Origin: Eshraghiella crossota
GTDB taxonomy: Bacteria > Bacillota > Clostridia > Lachnospirales > Lachnospiraceae
NCBI RefSeq assembly: GCF_025148445.1
Contig: NZ_CP102270.1
Span: 1,566,001 to 1,630,000, forward strand
Direction of reading: 5' to 3'
Length of the DNA stretch: 64,000 bases
Part shown: piece after piece, positions 1-9,700 of the stretch
Numbering within the stretch: position 1 is the first letter of the stretch
How the letters are laid out: each line of letters starts with the position of its first letter
Position numbers and translations under genes: made by a program
The notes under the pieces: generated by a model
Seen by the model: the letters and a program-made list of their open reading frames with translations, nothing else
Database searches by the model: none
Told to the model about the DNA's origin: nothing

Positions 1-443
1 ATGGATCCCTCTGTAAGACCGATGGACTTAAGAATGTAATATGTCGCAATCATCGACATAAATCCCGGGAACATACCAAGGATTAATGCAATATTCATAA
101 ATGGTCTTCTCATTCTGAATCTCATTCTTGACATTACATATGAAACGCAAAGTACGAAGAATGTGGATATAATACAACAGAAAATAGCAATAATCAATGT
201 ATTAAGGAACATCTGTGGAAAATTGATTATGTTAGTATCAGTAAACAATTTCTTATAGTTGCCGAACCAGTATTCCTTTGGGAAAAGGGTTGACATATAC
301 ATACCCTTATCTTTCTTAAAGCTGATAAGTACAATCCAAACGATTGGGAAAAGCCAAATAATTGATAACGCTGTAAGAATAATATATACGAATATGTTTC
401 CTATAGTTTTTCTTACTTTTGCTCCTGATGATACTTTTTTCAT
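1..443 (-). CDS. malG: Carbohydrate ABC transporter permease, MalG type (3' end beyond window)
   Basis: Inner-membrane permease of a binding-protein-dependent sugar importer. The start codon ATG (443-441) overlaps the malF stop codon by one base (TAATG), so the two are translationally coupled. About 147 residues are visible: a basic N-terminus, a first membrane segment (VYIILTALSIIWLFPIVWIV), an external loop, and further hydrophobic segments ending in MFPGFMSMIATYYILKSIGL. This matches the N-terminal half of MalG/GanQ-type permeases, which are usually about 280 residues. The EAA loop that contacts the ATPase would lie beyond base 1. The substrate is inferred to be maltodextrin from the binding protein and the malQ-glgP gene nearby. 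No ATPase gene is visible; such systems often share an MsmX-type ATPase encoded elsewhere. Confidence 0.9.
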   Translation of the reverse strand, partial: MKKVSSGAKVRKTIGNIFVYIILTALSIIWLFPIVWIVLISFKKDKGMYMSTLFPKEYWFGNYKKLFTDTNIINFPQMFLNTLIIAIFCCIISTFFVLCVSYVMSRMRFRMRRPFMNIALILGMFPGFMSMIATYYILKSIGLTEGS

Positions 444-1828
444 TATTGGAATCCCTCCTCGTTCTTATATGCTCCTGTACGATGGTAAGTAAGCAACGAT
501 ACAGATGCAAGGATGATAAACGTAAAGATACCGATAACGGCACCAATATTATAATATGGTCTGTCTGTACCTACTGTTAACTTATACAACCATGTAACAA
601 GAAGGTCTGTCTTACCTGAGGTCGATGCAAGGTTCTTTGTAGGACCACCGGCTGAAAGTAAGAAAATAACGTTAAAGTTGTTAATATTACCTGTAAATGA
701 AGTAATAAGATATGGTCCTGTTACAAATAACAGGTATGGTAATGTAATCTTGAAGAATATTCTGATTGGACCAGCACCATCAACTTTTGCAGCTTCGTAT
801 AAATCAGAAGGTATATTCTGAAGTACACCTGTAACCTGCATCATTGTAAATGGAACACCGACCCAGATATTAATCATAATTACCAAAAATCTAGCCCAGA
901 AAGTTGACTGCCAGAATGATATTCCTTTTGTAAGAACATGGGCATTAATTAACAATGTATTAATTATACCATTATCATTAAACATAGTTCTCATTAATAA
1001 CAATGAAACGAACTGAGGTATGGCAGCCGAAAGCATGAAGTTAAATCTCCACATTGATTTAAGCTTTGTACCCTTTCTGTTAATAACAATTGCAAGAATA
1101 GTTCCAAGTATAAAGTTAGAGAATGTTGCAGCTACTGCCCAACATAATGTCCAACCAAGTACCGGCCAGAATTCCTGTCCAATTGAATCTTTCAAATTTA
1201 ATGCTTTACCAAAGTTAGCGAGACCATTCCAGTTAAATACAAGAGGATGATTCAAATCGTATGTAGTAAATGCCATACAAATCATAAATACAAGTGGAAG
1301 AACTGTAAATACAACAACGCCCGTTACAGGTAATGCAAGCAATAACCTGTTTAAGTTTTTGTCTGTTAAGCTCTTAAGATCCTGTCTGAATGAAGCTGGT
1401 CGCTTACCTTCTGCTTTTTCACACTGTGCCTTATATGAACTGCTTATAGCACTTTTCCAAATAATGATAAATAAAACTGTAATTCCTATTGCTACAACGC
1501 CATACAAAAGGAATTCAATGGTTCTGTCCTGTGAAGAATATACAAAAATGCCTTGTGCATCATCCCATACTTCCACAGCCTGCTTACCACCCAGCTTAAA
1601 GAATTTGCCCAGGCAGCTGACACCATAATTAATCATATAGAGTATGTAGCCAACTTCAACCGCAAGAAACAATAATCCTTTTACAATCTGTCCATATACT
1701 ATATTGCCAAGACCCATTACAACAGCTGAAAGTCTTGTGAATATGCTTCCCTTTGCAAACGCATTCTTCAGTGAATACGGATTAGGAAATTCTTTAGTTC
1801 TTTTTTTCCTGACTTTATTGCCACGCAT
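443..1828 (-). CDS. malF: Carbohydrate ABC transporter permease, MalF type
   Basis: 461-residue membrane permease that pairs with MalG to carry maltodextrin-like sugars. The EAA-loop signature that docks on the ATPase is visible as EAAKVDGAGPIRIFFKITLP, followed by the last membrane segments. The N-terminal part has extra hydrophobic segments and a long insert before the core, as in MalF proteins that exceed 400 residues. The reading frame is open back to a TTG at 1834, but the GGAGG at 1840-1836 sits only one base from that TTG and seven bases from the ATG at 1828, so ATG 1828 is the start. It is the middle gene of a binding protein-malF-malG operon and is preceded by a stem-loop at 1850-1890. 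Confidence 0.92.
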   Translation of the reverse strand: MRGNKVRKKRTKEFPNPYSLKNAFAKGSIFTRLSAVVMGLGNIVYGQIVKGLLFLAVEVGYILYMINYGVSCLGKFFKLGGKQAVEVWDDAQGIFVYSSQDRTIEFLLYGVVAIGITVLFIIIWKSAISSSYKAQCEKAEGKRPASFRQDLKSLTDKNLNRLLLALPVTGVVVFTVLPLVFMICMAFTTYDLNHPLVFNWNGLANFGKALNLKDSIGQEFWPVLGWTLCWAVAATFSNFILGTILAIVINRKGTKLKSMWRFNFMLSAAIPQFVSLLLMRTMFNDNGIINTLLINAHVLTKGISFWQSTFWARFLVIMINIWVGVPFTMMQVTGVLQNIPSDLYEAAKVDGAGPIRIFFKITLPYLLFVTGPYLITSFTGNINNFNVIFLLSAGGPTKNLASTSGKTDLLVTWLYKLTVGTDRPYYNIGAVIGIFTFIILASVSLLTYHRTGAYKNEEGFQ

Positions 1829-1849
1829 TTGCAAGCCTCCTTACTTTTA

Positions 1850-1890
1850 TAATGCTTCGTAATGCCGGCAAGCCGGCATCCGAAGCACTA
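1850..1890 (-). promoter_or_regulatory. Intercistronic stem-loop between the binding-protein gene and malF
   Basis: Two nested inverted repeats. The inner arms ATGCCGGC/GCCGGCAT are at 1862-1869 and 1872-1879. The outer arms GCTTCG/CGAAGC are at 1854-1859 and 1881-1886. It lies in the 93 bases between the binding-protein stop and the malF start and has no U-tract on the minus strand. Similar hairpins after malE-type genes protect the upstream part of the mRNA from 3' decay and give more binding protein than permease. That role here is inference. Confidence 0.6.
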
Positions 1891-1921
1891 TAAGATTACT
1901 TAATTAAAAATCAGTTGTCAA

Positions 1922-3226
1922 TTAAAGAGCTTCCTTATTGAAAGCTGTATTCATTTCTACTGTCTTCTCCTCAGCATTGTCATGTGTACAAGCATCTGAT
2001 GTAATCTGCTGTCCCATAGCCTTTGCTGGTTCCCAGTATGCATTCATCTTAGATACGAATGGCTGCATGATTGAAGGACCGTTCTGTGCTGCAACGAGCT
2101 TATCATCTTTGAGTGTGTCAAGTAACTTAGTATTACATGGAATGATACCTCTTGATTCATAACGTGTCTTCTGTGAATCTTCATTAGCTAACCAAAGAGC
2201 AAGCTGAGTAGCTACTTTCTGATTAGGAGATGTCTTGTTAACAGCTACTGCCTTAGATCCTGTAAATGGCTTCATCTGAATTTCTTTGTCACCAAGTTTA
2301 TATGTAGGAGCCTGTGCAACACCAACATTTTCTTTGCCAAGTGCTTCTTCTACAGCTGATAAATCCCATGAACCTGAGAAAAGTGCTGCTACTGAACCAT
2401 CTTTAAGACCTGCAAGACCTGATCCTGAATCATCAGTCATATATGCTGGATTATCAGTAAGATCAATGAGGTAGTTAGTTACTGCTGTTGCCTTCTCGCC
2501 TTCAAAATCGATGCCTGCTGATTCGTCAGTTCCATCACCGAAGAATGTACATCCGTTTCCTGCGTAGAATGCACCGATATACCATCCGTCAGTAAGTTTG
2601 AAAGAAACCTTCTTATTCTTAGAACCTGCTACTTCAAGCATCTTATCAAGGTTCTTAACATCATCTTCTGTGAAGACTCTCTTGTCATAGTACATAAACC
2701 ATGTATTAGCTGTGTAAGGAACACCATATACAGCATCACCAACAGTTACTGTATTAACCATTGCTTCTGAGTTAGTATCTCTGATATAAGCTTCTACATC
2801 TCCACCAAGTCTTGAGATAGCTCCACCATCAATGAACTTCTGAAGCTGGTCATTAGCGAACATATATACATCAGCAGCTGCTGATGCATCCTTTGTTACA
2901 TTTGCAGCTGCATTATCTTCGCCACATACACTATACTTGAATGTTAAATCCCAATTTGGATGAGCTGCATTGAATGCATCACATCTTGTCTTTAACCAGT
3001 TACCATTCTTCTCATCCTGGTCTTCTGCCGGGCTCCATACTGTAATTGTTGCTGAAAGCTTCTCATCTTCTGCTGTTGTCTTAGCTTCTTCTGATGCTTT
3101 GCTTTCATCTGCCTTAGGTGTTGTTTTAGAATCAGTCTTGCTGTCGTCGCTCTTACCGCATCCAACAACTGTAGCTGCACACATAACACCAGCTAATAAT
3201 AAAGCTGCTACTTTTTTGAATTTCAT
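1922..3226 (-). CDS. Maltose/maltodextrin-binding-type ABC transporter lipoprotein
   Basis: 434-residue extracellular solute-binding protein of family 1. The signal peptide starts MKFKKVAALLLAGVMCAATV and ends in the lipobox VVGC at Cys23, so the mature protein is lipid-anchored. An Asp/Glu/Lys/Thr-rich linker follows, then the fold with ATITVWSPAEDQDEKNGNW, where MalE-like proteins begin strand one. The C-terminal half has FTGSKAVAVNKTSPNQKVA and the LALWLANEDSQ helix typical of maltodextrin-binding proteins. The start ATG is preceded by GGAGGAATTTTCAAA. It is the first gene of the transporter operon, downstream of the yesM-like kinase gene but with a promoter candidate of its own. Maltodextrin specificity is inferred from family resemblance and context. 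Confidence 0.9.
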   Translation of the reverse strand: MKFKKVAALLLAGVMCAATVVGCGKSDDSKTDSKTTPKADESKASEEAKTTAEDEKLSATITVWSPAEDQDEKNGNWLKTRCDAFNAAHPNWDLTFKYSVCGEDNAAANVTKDASAAADVYMFANDQLQKFIDGGAISRLGGDVEAYIRDTNSEAMVNTVTVGDAVYGVPYTANTWFMYYDKRVFTEDDVKNLDKMLEVAGSKNKKVSFKLTDGWYIGAFYAGNGCTFFGDGTDESAGIDFEGEKATAVTNYLIDLTDNPAYMTDDSGSGLAGLKDGSVAALFSGSWDLSAVEEALGKENVGVAQAPTYKLGDKEIQMKPFTGSKAVAVNKTSPNQKVATQLALWLANEDSQKTRYESRGIIPCNTKLLDTLKDDKLVAAQNGPSIMQPFVSKMNAYWEPAKAMGQQITSDACTHDNAEEKTVEMNTAFNKEAL

Positions 3227-3257
3227 TTTGAAAATTCCTCCTTCTTATAATACCTAA

Positions 3258-3291
3258 ATATTAGGTTGTTTTGGGTATTTTGTACAAAATA
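3258..3291 (-). promoter_or_regulatory. Candidate promoter and palindromic operator for the sugar transporter operon
   Basis: On the minus strand TTGTAC (3287-3282) is followed after 18 bases by TAATAT (3263-3258). The -35 lies inside a perfect 16-base palindrome, TATTTTGTACAAAATA (3276-3291). The -10 lies inside the inverted repeat ACCTAA-ATA-TTAGGT (3252-3266). Both dyads overlap promoter elements, as expected for operators, but I cannot name the regulator. Confidence 0.5.
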
Positions 3292-3381
3292 TACAAGTTA
3301 CCAACCACTTTTTTATTATAAAATAGTGCATTTAGTTAGTATATATCATTTTTTTTAGATATATATTGTTTTTCTTAAATC

Positions 3382-5088
3382 TTAATTTTTCTTAGGAATC
3401 GTTATTATTACTTCTGTTCCTGCATTTTCTTTGCTTTTTATTATCATAGGATATTCTTCTCCGTAACACAGCTTCAGCCGTTCGTTTACATTCCTTACAC
3501 CGTATCCTTTCGAGTCCTTTGTCAATATTTTGACAGTCTGTTCTTTAGTCATTCCTATGCCATTATCTTTAATGACAAATTGTATGTATGTATCCATGTC
3601 TTTACAAATTACGCTTATTACGCCTCTTCTGTCCCCGGGCATTACATCTATTCCATGGTCAATGGCATTTTCTATCAGAGGCTGCAATATGAGATTAGGG
3701 CAGGTATATTCAAGTACGGAATCATCTATATCCTCCGTAACATCAAAGCCATCGTCATGAAGCATAAGCTGTATGCTTAAATACGAACGCATATTTTCTA
3801 TTTCTCCTGAAATATGTGTTATATTATTCCCTTTATTAAGGGAGGTTCTGTAAAATGCGGACAGTGCCAGTGTTATTTTGCTTATATCCCTTTTTCCGGC
3901 TTCTATGGCTTTCCAGTTAATAAGTGAAAGCGTGTTATAGAGGAAATGAGGATTTATCTGTGCCTGTAAAGCCTTCATTTCATATTCTTTTTCTTTTATT
4001 CTGCTTTTGTATACTTCGTTTATAAGATAATTGAGTTTTCTTTCCATTTTGGAGAAGCTCGTAATCAGTTCACCTATCTCGTCCTGGCTTGTGGTATTCA
4101 GTGCATATGAAAAATCTTCTTTTTCCACCCTTGCAACAGCCTTTTGAAGTTTTCCGATTCTTGTAGTTACAAATATTGCCGTAAACCGTATGCACATAAA
4201 TGTGGCAACAAGACATACAAGTGTTCCGCCGAATGTAATTATGTTAATCTGTCTTATAGAAGTTCCCATTAATTTTTCAGGTTTGTAAAGCCATACATTC
4301 CAGCCCGTCTCAGGAATTGTTTTTTTTACAATGAAATAGTCTTTGTTCTTGTCAGGATATTTTTTTGTAATTTCCGGCAGACTAAGGTTATATTCTTTAT
4401 TTTTATCAGTGAAAGTATCATAGGAATATATATTCTGTCCCAGTCTGTCGGAAACATATATTCCATAATTATCCGAGATGTTTTCATTCAGGATTTCAAA
4501 TACATTATCATAGTTAATTTTTTCATAGAAATATCCGTTTATCCCATTTTCTTCAAGAGACTGCATTTTTCTTACAAGTACAATAGTCTTTTCATCTGTG
4601 CCGGCAATCCAGTTATTATTCCTTGAATCTGCTATGCTTTCATACCAGTCTGCTTTTTTTAATTCTTCTATTGGTGCAAGATATTTATTTTTATAATCAA
4701 CAATCCTGTCAGTATATATTGTGATTTTGCTGACTTCGTTATGAAAATATATGAAAGTATCTAAAGACGGAGCAACACTCAGGTCAAATTTTTCATTAAT
4801 TCTGTTATCGTCAAGATAAATTGTGCTTAAAATATCATTGACATTTTCATCATTTGTTATAAGTTTGGCAAGTTCGGCATATTTTTTAAATTCGGCATCA
4901 AGATCAAGAGTGCTTCTGTTTATAAAACTATACAAGGTATTTGTTTCCTGATTTTTGAATACAGAACGCATCTGGAAATAATTTACAAACAGAATAACTA
5001 CAATAGGAAGAAAGCCTGCGAGGATATATACCATCGTAAGCTTGCTTTTTAATCTCATTCTTTTTTTCTTTGTACCGGTATTGTTCAT
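3382..5088 (-). CDS. YesM/LytS-type sensor histidine kinase
   Basis: 568-residue membrane sensor kinase. A basic N-terminus leads into a membrane segment (about residues 16-36), an extracytoplasmic sensor of roughly 250 residues, a second membrane segment near 285-307, a HAMP linker, the His_kinase domain with QINPHFLYNTL (phospho-acceptor His381), and a HATPase domain with NLILQPLIENAIDHG and KDNGIGM. This is the architecture of kinases that phosphorylate AraC-type response regulators controlling carbohydrate ABC transporters. It begins 2 bases after the stop of the regulator gene, so the two are co-transcribed, and the transporter operon follows directly. The sensed ligand is probably the sugar or its binding protein (inference). 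Confidence 0.93.
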   Translation of the reverse strand: MNNTGTKKKRMRLKSKLTMVYILAGFLPIVVILFVNYFQMRSVFKNQETNTLYSFINRSTLDLDAEFKKYAELAKLITNDENVNDILSTIYLDDNRINEKFDLSVAPSLDTFIYFHNEVSKITIYTDRIVDYKNKYLAPIEELKKADWYESIADSRNNNWIAGTDEKTIVLVRKMQSLEENGINGYFYEKINYDNVFEILNENISDNYGIYVSDRLGQNIYSYDTFTDKNKEYNLSLPEITKKYPDKNKDYFIVKKTIPETGWNVWLYKPEKLMGTSIRQINIITFGGTLVCLVATFMCIRFTAIFVTTRIGKLQKAVARVEKEDFSYALNTTSQDEIGELITSFSKMERKLNYLINEVYKSRIKEKEYEMKALQAQINPHFLYNTLSLINWKAIEAGKRDISKITLALSAFYRTSLNKGNNITHISGEIENMRSYLSIQLMLHDDGFDVTEDIDDSVLEYTCPNLILQPLIENAIDHGIDVMPGDRRGVISVICKDMDTYIQFVIKDNGIGMTKEQTVKILTKDSKGYGVRNVNERLKLCYGEEYPMIIKSKENAGTEVIITIPKKN

Positions 5089-5090
5089 TT

Positions 5091-6605
5091 TTATTCTCCG
5101 TTTTTTCTGAACTTTTGAGGACTAATTCCAAAATATTCCCTGAAGCTGGAGCAGAAATATGATACATTCGGATATCCGCAGGTCTCACTTATATCCACTA
5201 TTTTTGCCATGGAATTCTCAAGCATGTCCTTTGCCTGTTCCATTCTGTATGTCTTAATGAAACGGCTCAAATTTACGCCTGTTTCTTTTTTAAATACAGA
5301 GCTTAAATAGCTTGGTGCCATATATACCATTTTACTGAGTGACTCAACACTTATATCCTCTCCGAAATGCTCGTATATGTACTTCTTAACAATTTCTATT
5401 TCCCTATGTACCATGGACGGATTTTTATCAAAAGAACCGGCAAGTCTGTCAATATTCTTATCAACTATGCCCCTGACCGTGTCAAAATCCTCTGACTTAT
5501 AAAGCAATTCAATTTCTTCGTTAAGTTCTTTCTCATCCGTCGCCGGAAGGCTTTCATAAAAAGTTTTCAGCAGATTAGAGAAAAGGAACTTGACATACAC
5601 CTGTGAAAAAACACGTTTTCCACCGTATTTTTCACAGAATATGGCAAAATGTTCTCTTAAGCTGGCTACATCTTTCATCTTGACATCCTGCTTCATCTGC
5701 TTGATTACGGTATCGTCATCCGTCTGCACTGCTTCATCATTTTCGCAATTCATCCCTTTGTAAAATACATTGCTGTTTCTGTCGTAGAATTTATTTTCCA
5801 TCAGGGCTTCCATTTCTTCCATTCCCTTGGTAATACCTTCATATCCCTCAATCTTACCCGATATTGCAATAAAACACTTTGTGTTATAAGTTATTGCAAC
5901 ATCATTACAGATATTGTCAGCTATATCTTTGAAAGGGAGATTATCATCGTTAAAATAAAGAACCGATTGCTGTGGATTAAGATTAAGATATGCATCCGTC
6001 CTTGGTTCTGTTTTTTCAAGATATTCCTTAAAATCCATTCCCTTTCTTCCAAAAAAGTCACAATTAAACTCTATAAGCATCATTCTCTTAAATTTATCAA
6101 GAAAATCTGTAGGAAGCAAATCCTTGTTATGCTCTTTAATTTCTGACATTGAGGCTCCGGTTGTTGCCAGATACAGCATATGTTCGTGCATAAACTCAAT
6201 GCTTTTTATCTTGAGTTCTTTATGTACTCTGGATTCTTCAATTTCCCCAATCACCTTATTGATGGTATCTTCAAACTCGGAAGGATCCACAGGTTTTAAA
6301 ATATAATCAGATACATCCATTTTAACTGCCTGCTTGGCATATCCAAATTCATTACATCCGCTGAAAATTATAAATTTCTGCTCCGAACCATTATCCCTGC
6401 ATTTTTTTATAAGTTCGATGCCATTCATAAAAGGCATTTTAATGTCAGTGAGCACAATATCAAATTCATTCCCGCTCATCAAATCATATGCAGTCTGTCC
6501 ATTATTAGCCTCCGCAATTTCAAAGGAATATCCAAGGCTGTTTAACAACATTCTTATGCCATTTCTTTCAATTTTCTCATCGTCTACAATTAATATTTTA
6601 TACAT
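5091..6605 (-). CDS. YesN-type response regulator with AraC DNA-binding domain
   Basis: 504-residue transcription regulator. The N-terminal receiver domain (MYKILIVDDEKIERNG) has phospho-acceptor Asp54 in LTDIKMP and a Lys in the YILKPVDPSEF motif. A long middle region follows, and the last about 100 residues are two helix-turn-helix units (ISVESLSKMVYMAPSYLSSV and VDISETCGYPNVSYFCSSF). The frame is open to 6650, but a promoter -10 box occupies 6642-6637, so ATG 6605 is the first start a transcript could use, preceded by GAGAG. With the adjacent kinase it is expected to activate the maltodextrin transporter operon downstream (inference). Confidence 0.93.
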   Translation of the reverse strand: MYKILIVDDEKIERNGIRMLLNSLGYSFEIAEANNGQTAYDLMSGNEFDIVLTDIKMPFMNGIELIKKCRDNGSEQKFIIFSGCNEFGYAKQAVKMDVSDYILKPVDPSEFEDTINKVIGEIEESRVHKELKIKSIEFMHEHMLYLATTGASMSEIKEHNKDLLPTDFLDKFKRMMLIEFNCDFFGRKGMDFKEYLEKTEPRTDAYLNLNPQQSVLYFNDDNLPFKDIADNICNDVAITYNTKCFIAISGKIEGYEGITKGMEEMEALMENKFYDRNSNVFYKGMNCENDEAVQTDDDTVIKQMKQDVKMKDVASLREHFAIFCEKYGGKRVFSQVYVKFLFSNLLKTFYESLPATDEKELNEEIELLYKSEDFDTVRGIVDKNIDRLAGSFDKNPSMVHREIEIVKKYIYEHFGEDISVESLSKMVYMAPSYLSSVFKKETGVNLSRFIKTYRMEQAKDMLENSMAKIVDISETCGYPNVSYFCSSFREYFGISPQKFRKNGE

Positions 6606-6636
6606 TGCTCTCAATTCCCATCTAAAATTCTCAGTC

Positions 6637-6665
6637 ATTATAACATACAATACTAACTAATGCAA
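6637..6665 (-). promoter_or_regulatory. Promoter of the two-component operon (extended -10)
   Basis: TTGCAT (6665-6660), a 17-base spacer and TATAAT (6642-6637), with a TG extension (TGTTATAAT). The start point would fall about 25 bases before ATG 6605. Confidence 0.7.
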
Positions 6666-6668
6666 AGA

Positions 6669-6695
6669 ACTCTGTCCACAAATTGTGAACAGAGT
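6669..6695 (-). terminator. Terminator after malQ-glgP
   Basis: Inverted repeat ACTCTGT-C-CACAA / TTGTG-A-ACAGAGT with one mismatch, followed on the minus strand by the T-rich TTCTTTG. It separates the malQ-glgP transcript from the two-component promoter. The U-tract is weak, so termination may be partial. Confidence 0.5.
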
Positions 6696-6743
6696 CCCTG
6701 TATGCAGCTGTATGCCGCAGTTGTTATTTAATAAATCCGGACA

Positions 6744-9700
6744 TTAGTTAAGTTTCCAGATATCCTTATTGTATTCAGCAATAGTTCTGTCTGATGAGAA
6801 GAATCCTGCCTTGCTGATATTAATAAGAGTCTTTCTTGCCCATGTTTTTCTGTCTTCGTAATCAGCTAATGCGATTTCTTTAACTCTGATATAGTCATTG
6901 ATATCAAGTAATGTCATGAACCAGTCTTTCTTAATTAATTCAGCATGAAGTGTTAATAATGTATCTGCATCACCGACTTTCATTACCGGAGCACTGATGA
7001 TAAAGTCTACAAGTTCTTTAATTCTTGCATCGTTAACATAATAGCTCTTTGCTGAATAATCAGCCTTAGCATAATGTTCGATAACCTGTTCGCTGCTTTC
7101 ACCGAAGAAGTAGATGTTTTCTTCTCCTACAAGTTCTCCGATTTCAACGTTAGCACCATCTTTTGTACCAAGTGTAAGGGCACCGTTTAACATGAACTTC
7201 ATGTTACCTGTACCTGAAGCTTCCTTAGAAGCAAGTGAAATCTGTTCAGAAATATCGCATGCAGGAATGATCTTTGCTGCCTTGGATACATTGTAATTCT
7301 CAACCATAACTACCTTGAGGTACTTATTTGCTTCAGGATCATTGTTAATTACTTCCTGTAAGCAGAGGATTAAATGAATGATATCCTTTGCAATTACATA
7401 AGCCGGAGCTGCCTTAGCACCAAAAATAACCGTAATAGGTCTCTTTGGAAGATTTCCAGCCTTGATTTCAAGGTACTTGTAAATTACCCAGAGAACATTC
7501 ATCTGCTGACGTTTGTACTCATGAAGTCTCTTAACCTGAATATCGAAAATAGAATTTTCGTCAATGTCAATGTTCTGTGTAGCCTTAATGAAATCTTTGA
7601 ATGTTTTCTTCTTGCTTGTCTTGATTTCCATAAGTTTGTTAAGAACTTTTTCATCATCAAGATATTTCTGGAGATCTTCTAACTTAGAAGCATCTTTCTT
7701 GAAATCAGGTCCGATTAACTCTTCAATGTATGCTGCAAGTTCTTCGTTGCAGTGAAGAAGCCATCTTCTGAATGTAATACCGTTAGTCTTATTGTTAAAC
7801 TTCTCAGGATAAATCTTGTAGAAGTTGTTCAATTCTGAGTTCTTAAGAATCTCTGTATGGAGGTAAGCAACACCGTTTACACTGTATCCGTAGTGGATAT
7901 CCATATGTGCCATATGAACTCTTCCCTGGTCATCAATGATGTATACTGAAGGATCCTGATATTTTTCTCTTACTCTTCTGTCAAGGTCCCTGATGATTGG
8001 TACAAGCTGTGGTACAACTCTTTCAAGGTAAGAAATTGGCCATTTTTCCAATGCTTCAGCTAAGATTGTGTGGTTAGTATAAGCACATGTCTTAGTAACA
8101 ATTTCAACAGCTTCGTCTGTTCCGATTCCTTCGTTATTAAGGAGACGGATTAATTCAGGAATAACCATTGAAGGATGTGTATCATTAATCTGGATTGCTG
8201 CATATTCATAAAGGTCATGTAAGTTAGAGCCCTTTGCTTTACACTCATCAATTATGAGTCTTGCGCCTGAAGCAACCATAAGATACTGCTGGTAAATTCT
8301 TAATAAGTTACCTGCTTCGTCGCTGTCATCAGGGTAAAGGAATAATGTAAGGTTCCTATATACATCGCTCTTATCGAAGTTGATGTTGTCAGGATTAACA
8401 AGACTGTCATCTACTGATTCAATATCGAATAAGTGAAGTTTATTAGTTCTGTTGTTATAACCTGTTACATCGATATCATAAAGTCTTGATTTAACAGAGA
8501 AACCGTTAAACTGGATATCATAGGTAACATCTGTTTTTGTAAGCCAGCTCTTTTCTTCAATCCATGGGTTAGGAGTTTCTTTCTGGAAATGATTCTCAAA
8601 TACCTGTTTGAAAAGACCCATATGGTAGTTAAGGCCGATACCGTCACCGTTAAGTCCCAGTGAAGCCATTGAATCAATGAAGCAGGCTGCAAGTCTTCCA
8701 AGTCCGCCGTTACCAAGTGATGGTTCCGGTTCAACTTCTTCAATTTCATAGATGCTCTTGCCATTAGCTTCAAGTTCTTCCTTAACTGTATCAAAAATGC
8801 CAAGGTTAATAAGGTTGTTAGATAAAAGCTTACCGATTAAGAATTCTGCTGAAATGTAATATACTTTCTTCTTGCCTTTGTTAGATTCTTTCTCCTTAGC
8901 AAGTTCCTTTGTCATCTCTAAGAGTGCAAAGTAAATTTCCTCGTTTGTGCAATCCTTGATTGCCTTGTTGTAATTTTTTTCACAAATATTAGATAACATA
9001 TAGTCCTCCTTGTTGAAGTATTTCTTAATATTGCTTCTTCCATAGAGCTTGGTAAGCTCACGAAGATTGTCTCTGAGTTCGTTTGTAAATTCTCCGTCTT
9101 TCATTCTCCACTTCCAGTTAATTCCAAGTGTTGACGGAGTGTTCATTCTTGCCGTGCTATCTTTGTATAAAAGATCCTGCATCTGGATAATGACTGTATT
9201 GGCAACACTGCCGTAAGCAGCTCTTATAAGAGCACTTGCCGCACTGTACATGTCAGGTATGTGAAGATATTTCATCATATATTCCTGACATCTTTCATTC
9301 AGATTTTCAAGATATCCTACCACTGTATCATTGTCATGTGTTCCAAGATATGCAACATAATTCTTCTCATGATTATGAAGAATATGTTCATTGTCTCCGT
9401 TACCGTCGAATGCGAACTGAAGAACCTTCATTCCCGGATAACCTGATTTCTTAATAAGTTCTGTTACCTCAGGTACTACCACTCCAAGGTCTTCTGCGAT
9501 AACCTTGGCATCTCCCATCGCACTGTCGATAGCTTTGATAAGCTTAATTCCCGGTCCTTCCGCATAAAATCCGTCTATAGGATCTTTGTCAAGTGGGATA
9601 TTATAATAACGGACAATTCCGATAAAGTGGTCTATTCTTGTTACATCATAAAGTCTGGCTGACGCAGCCATTCTCTTCTTCCACCATGCAAAATCAGTTT

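Noticed and set aside
443-1834. TTG start of malF at 1834
   Set aside because: It is one base from the SD; ATG 1828 has correct spacing.
3340-3365. Inverted repeat TATATATC/GATATATA between the kinase and binding-protein genes
   Set aside because: Almost pure A/T alternation that is expected by chance here; no U-tract on the minus strand after it.
8941-9060. Malformed assembly as the cause of the malQ-glgP fusion
   Set aside because: The frame through the joint is clean and the codons across it are sensible; only resequencing could overturn it, so I keep the fusion and list the check.
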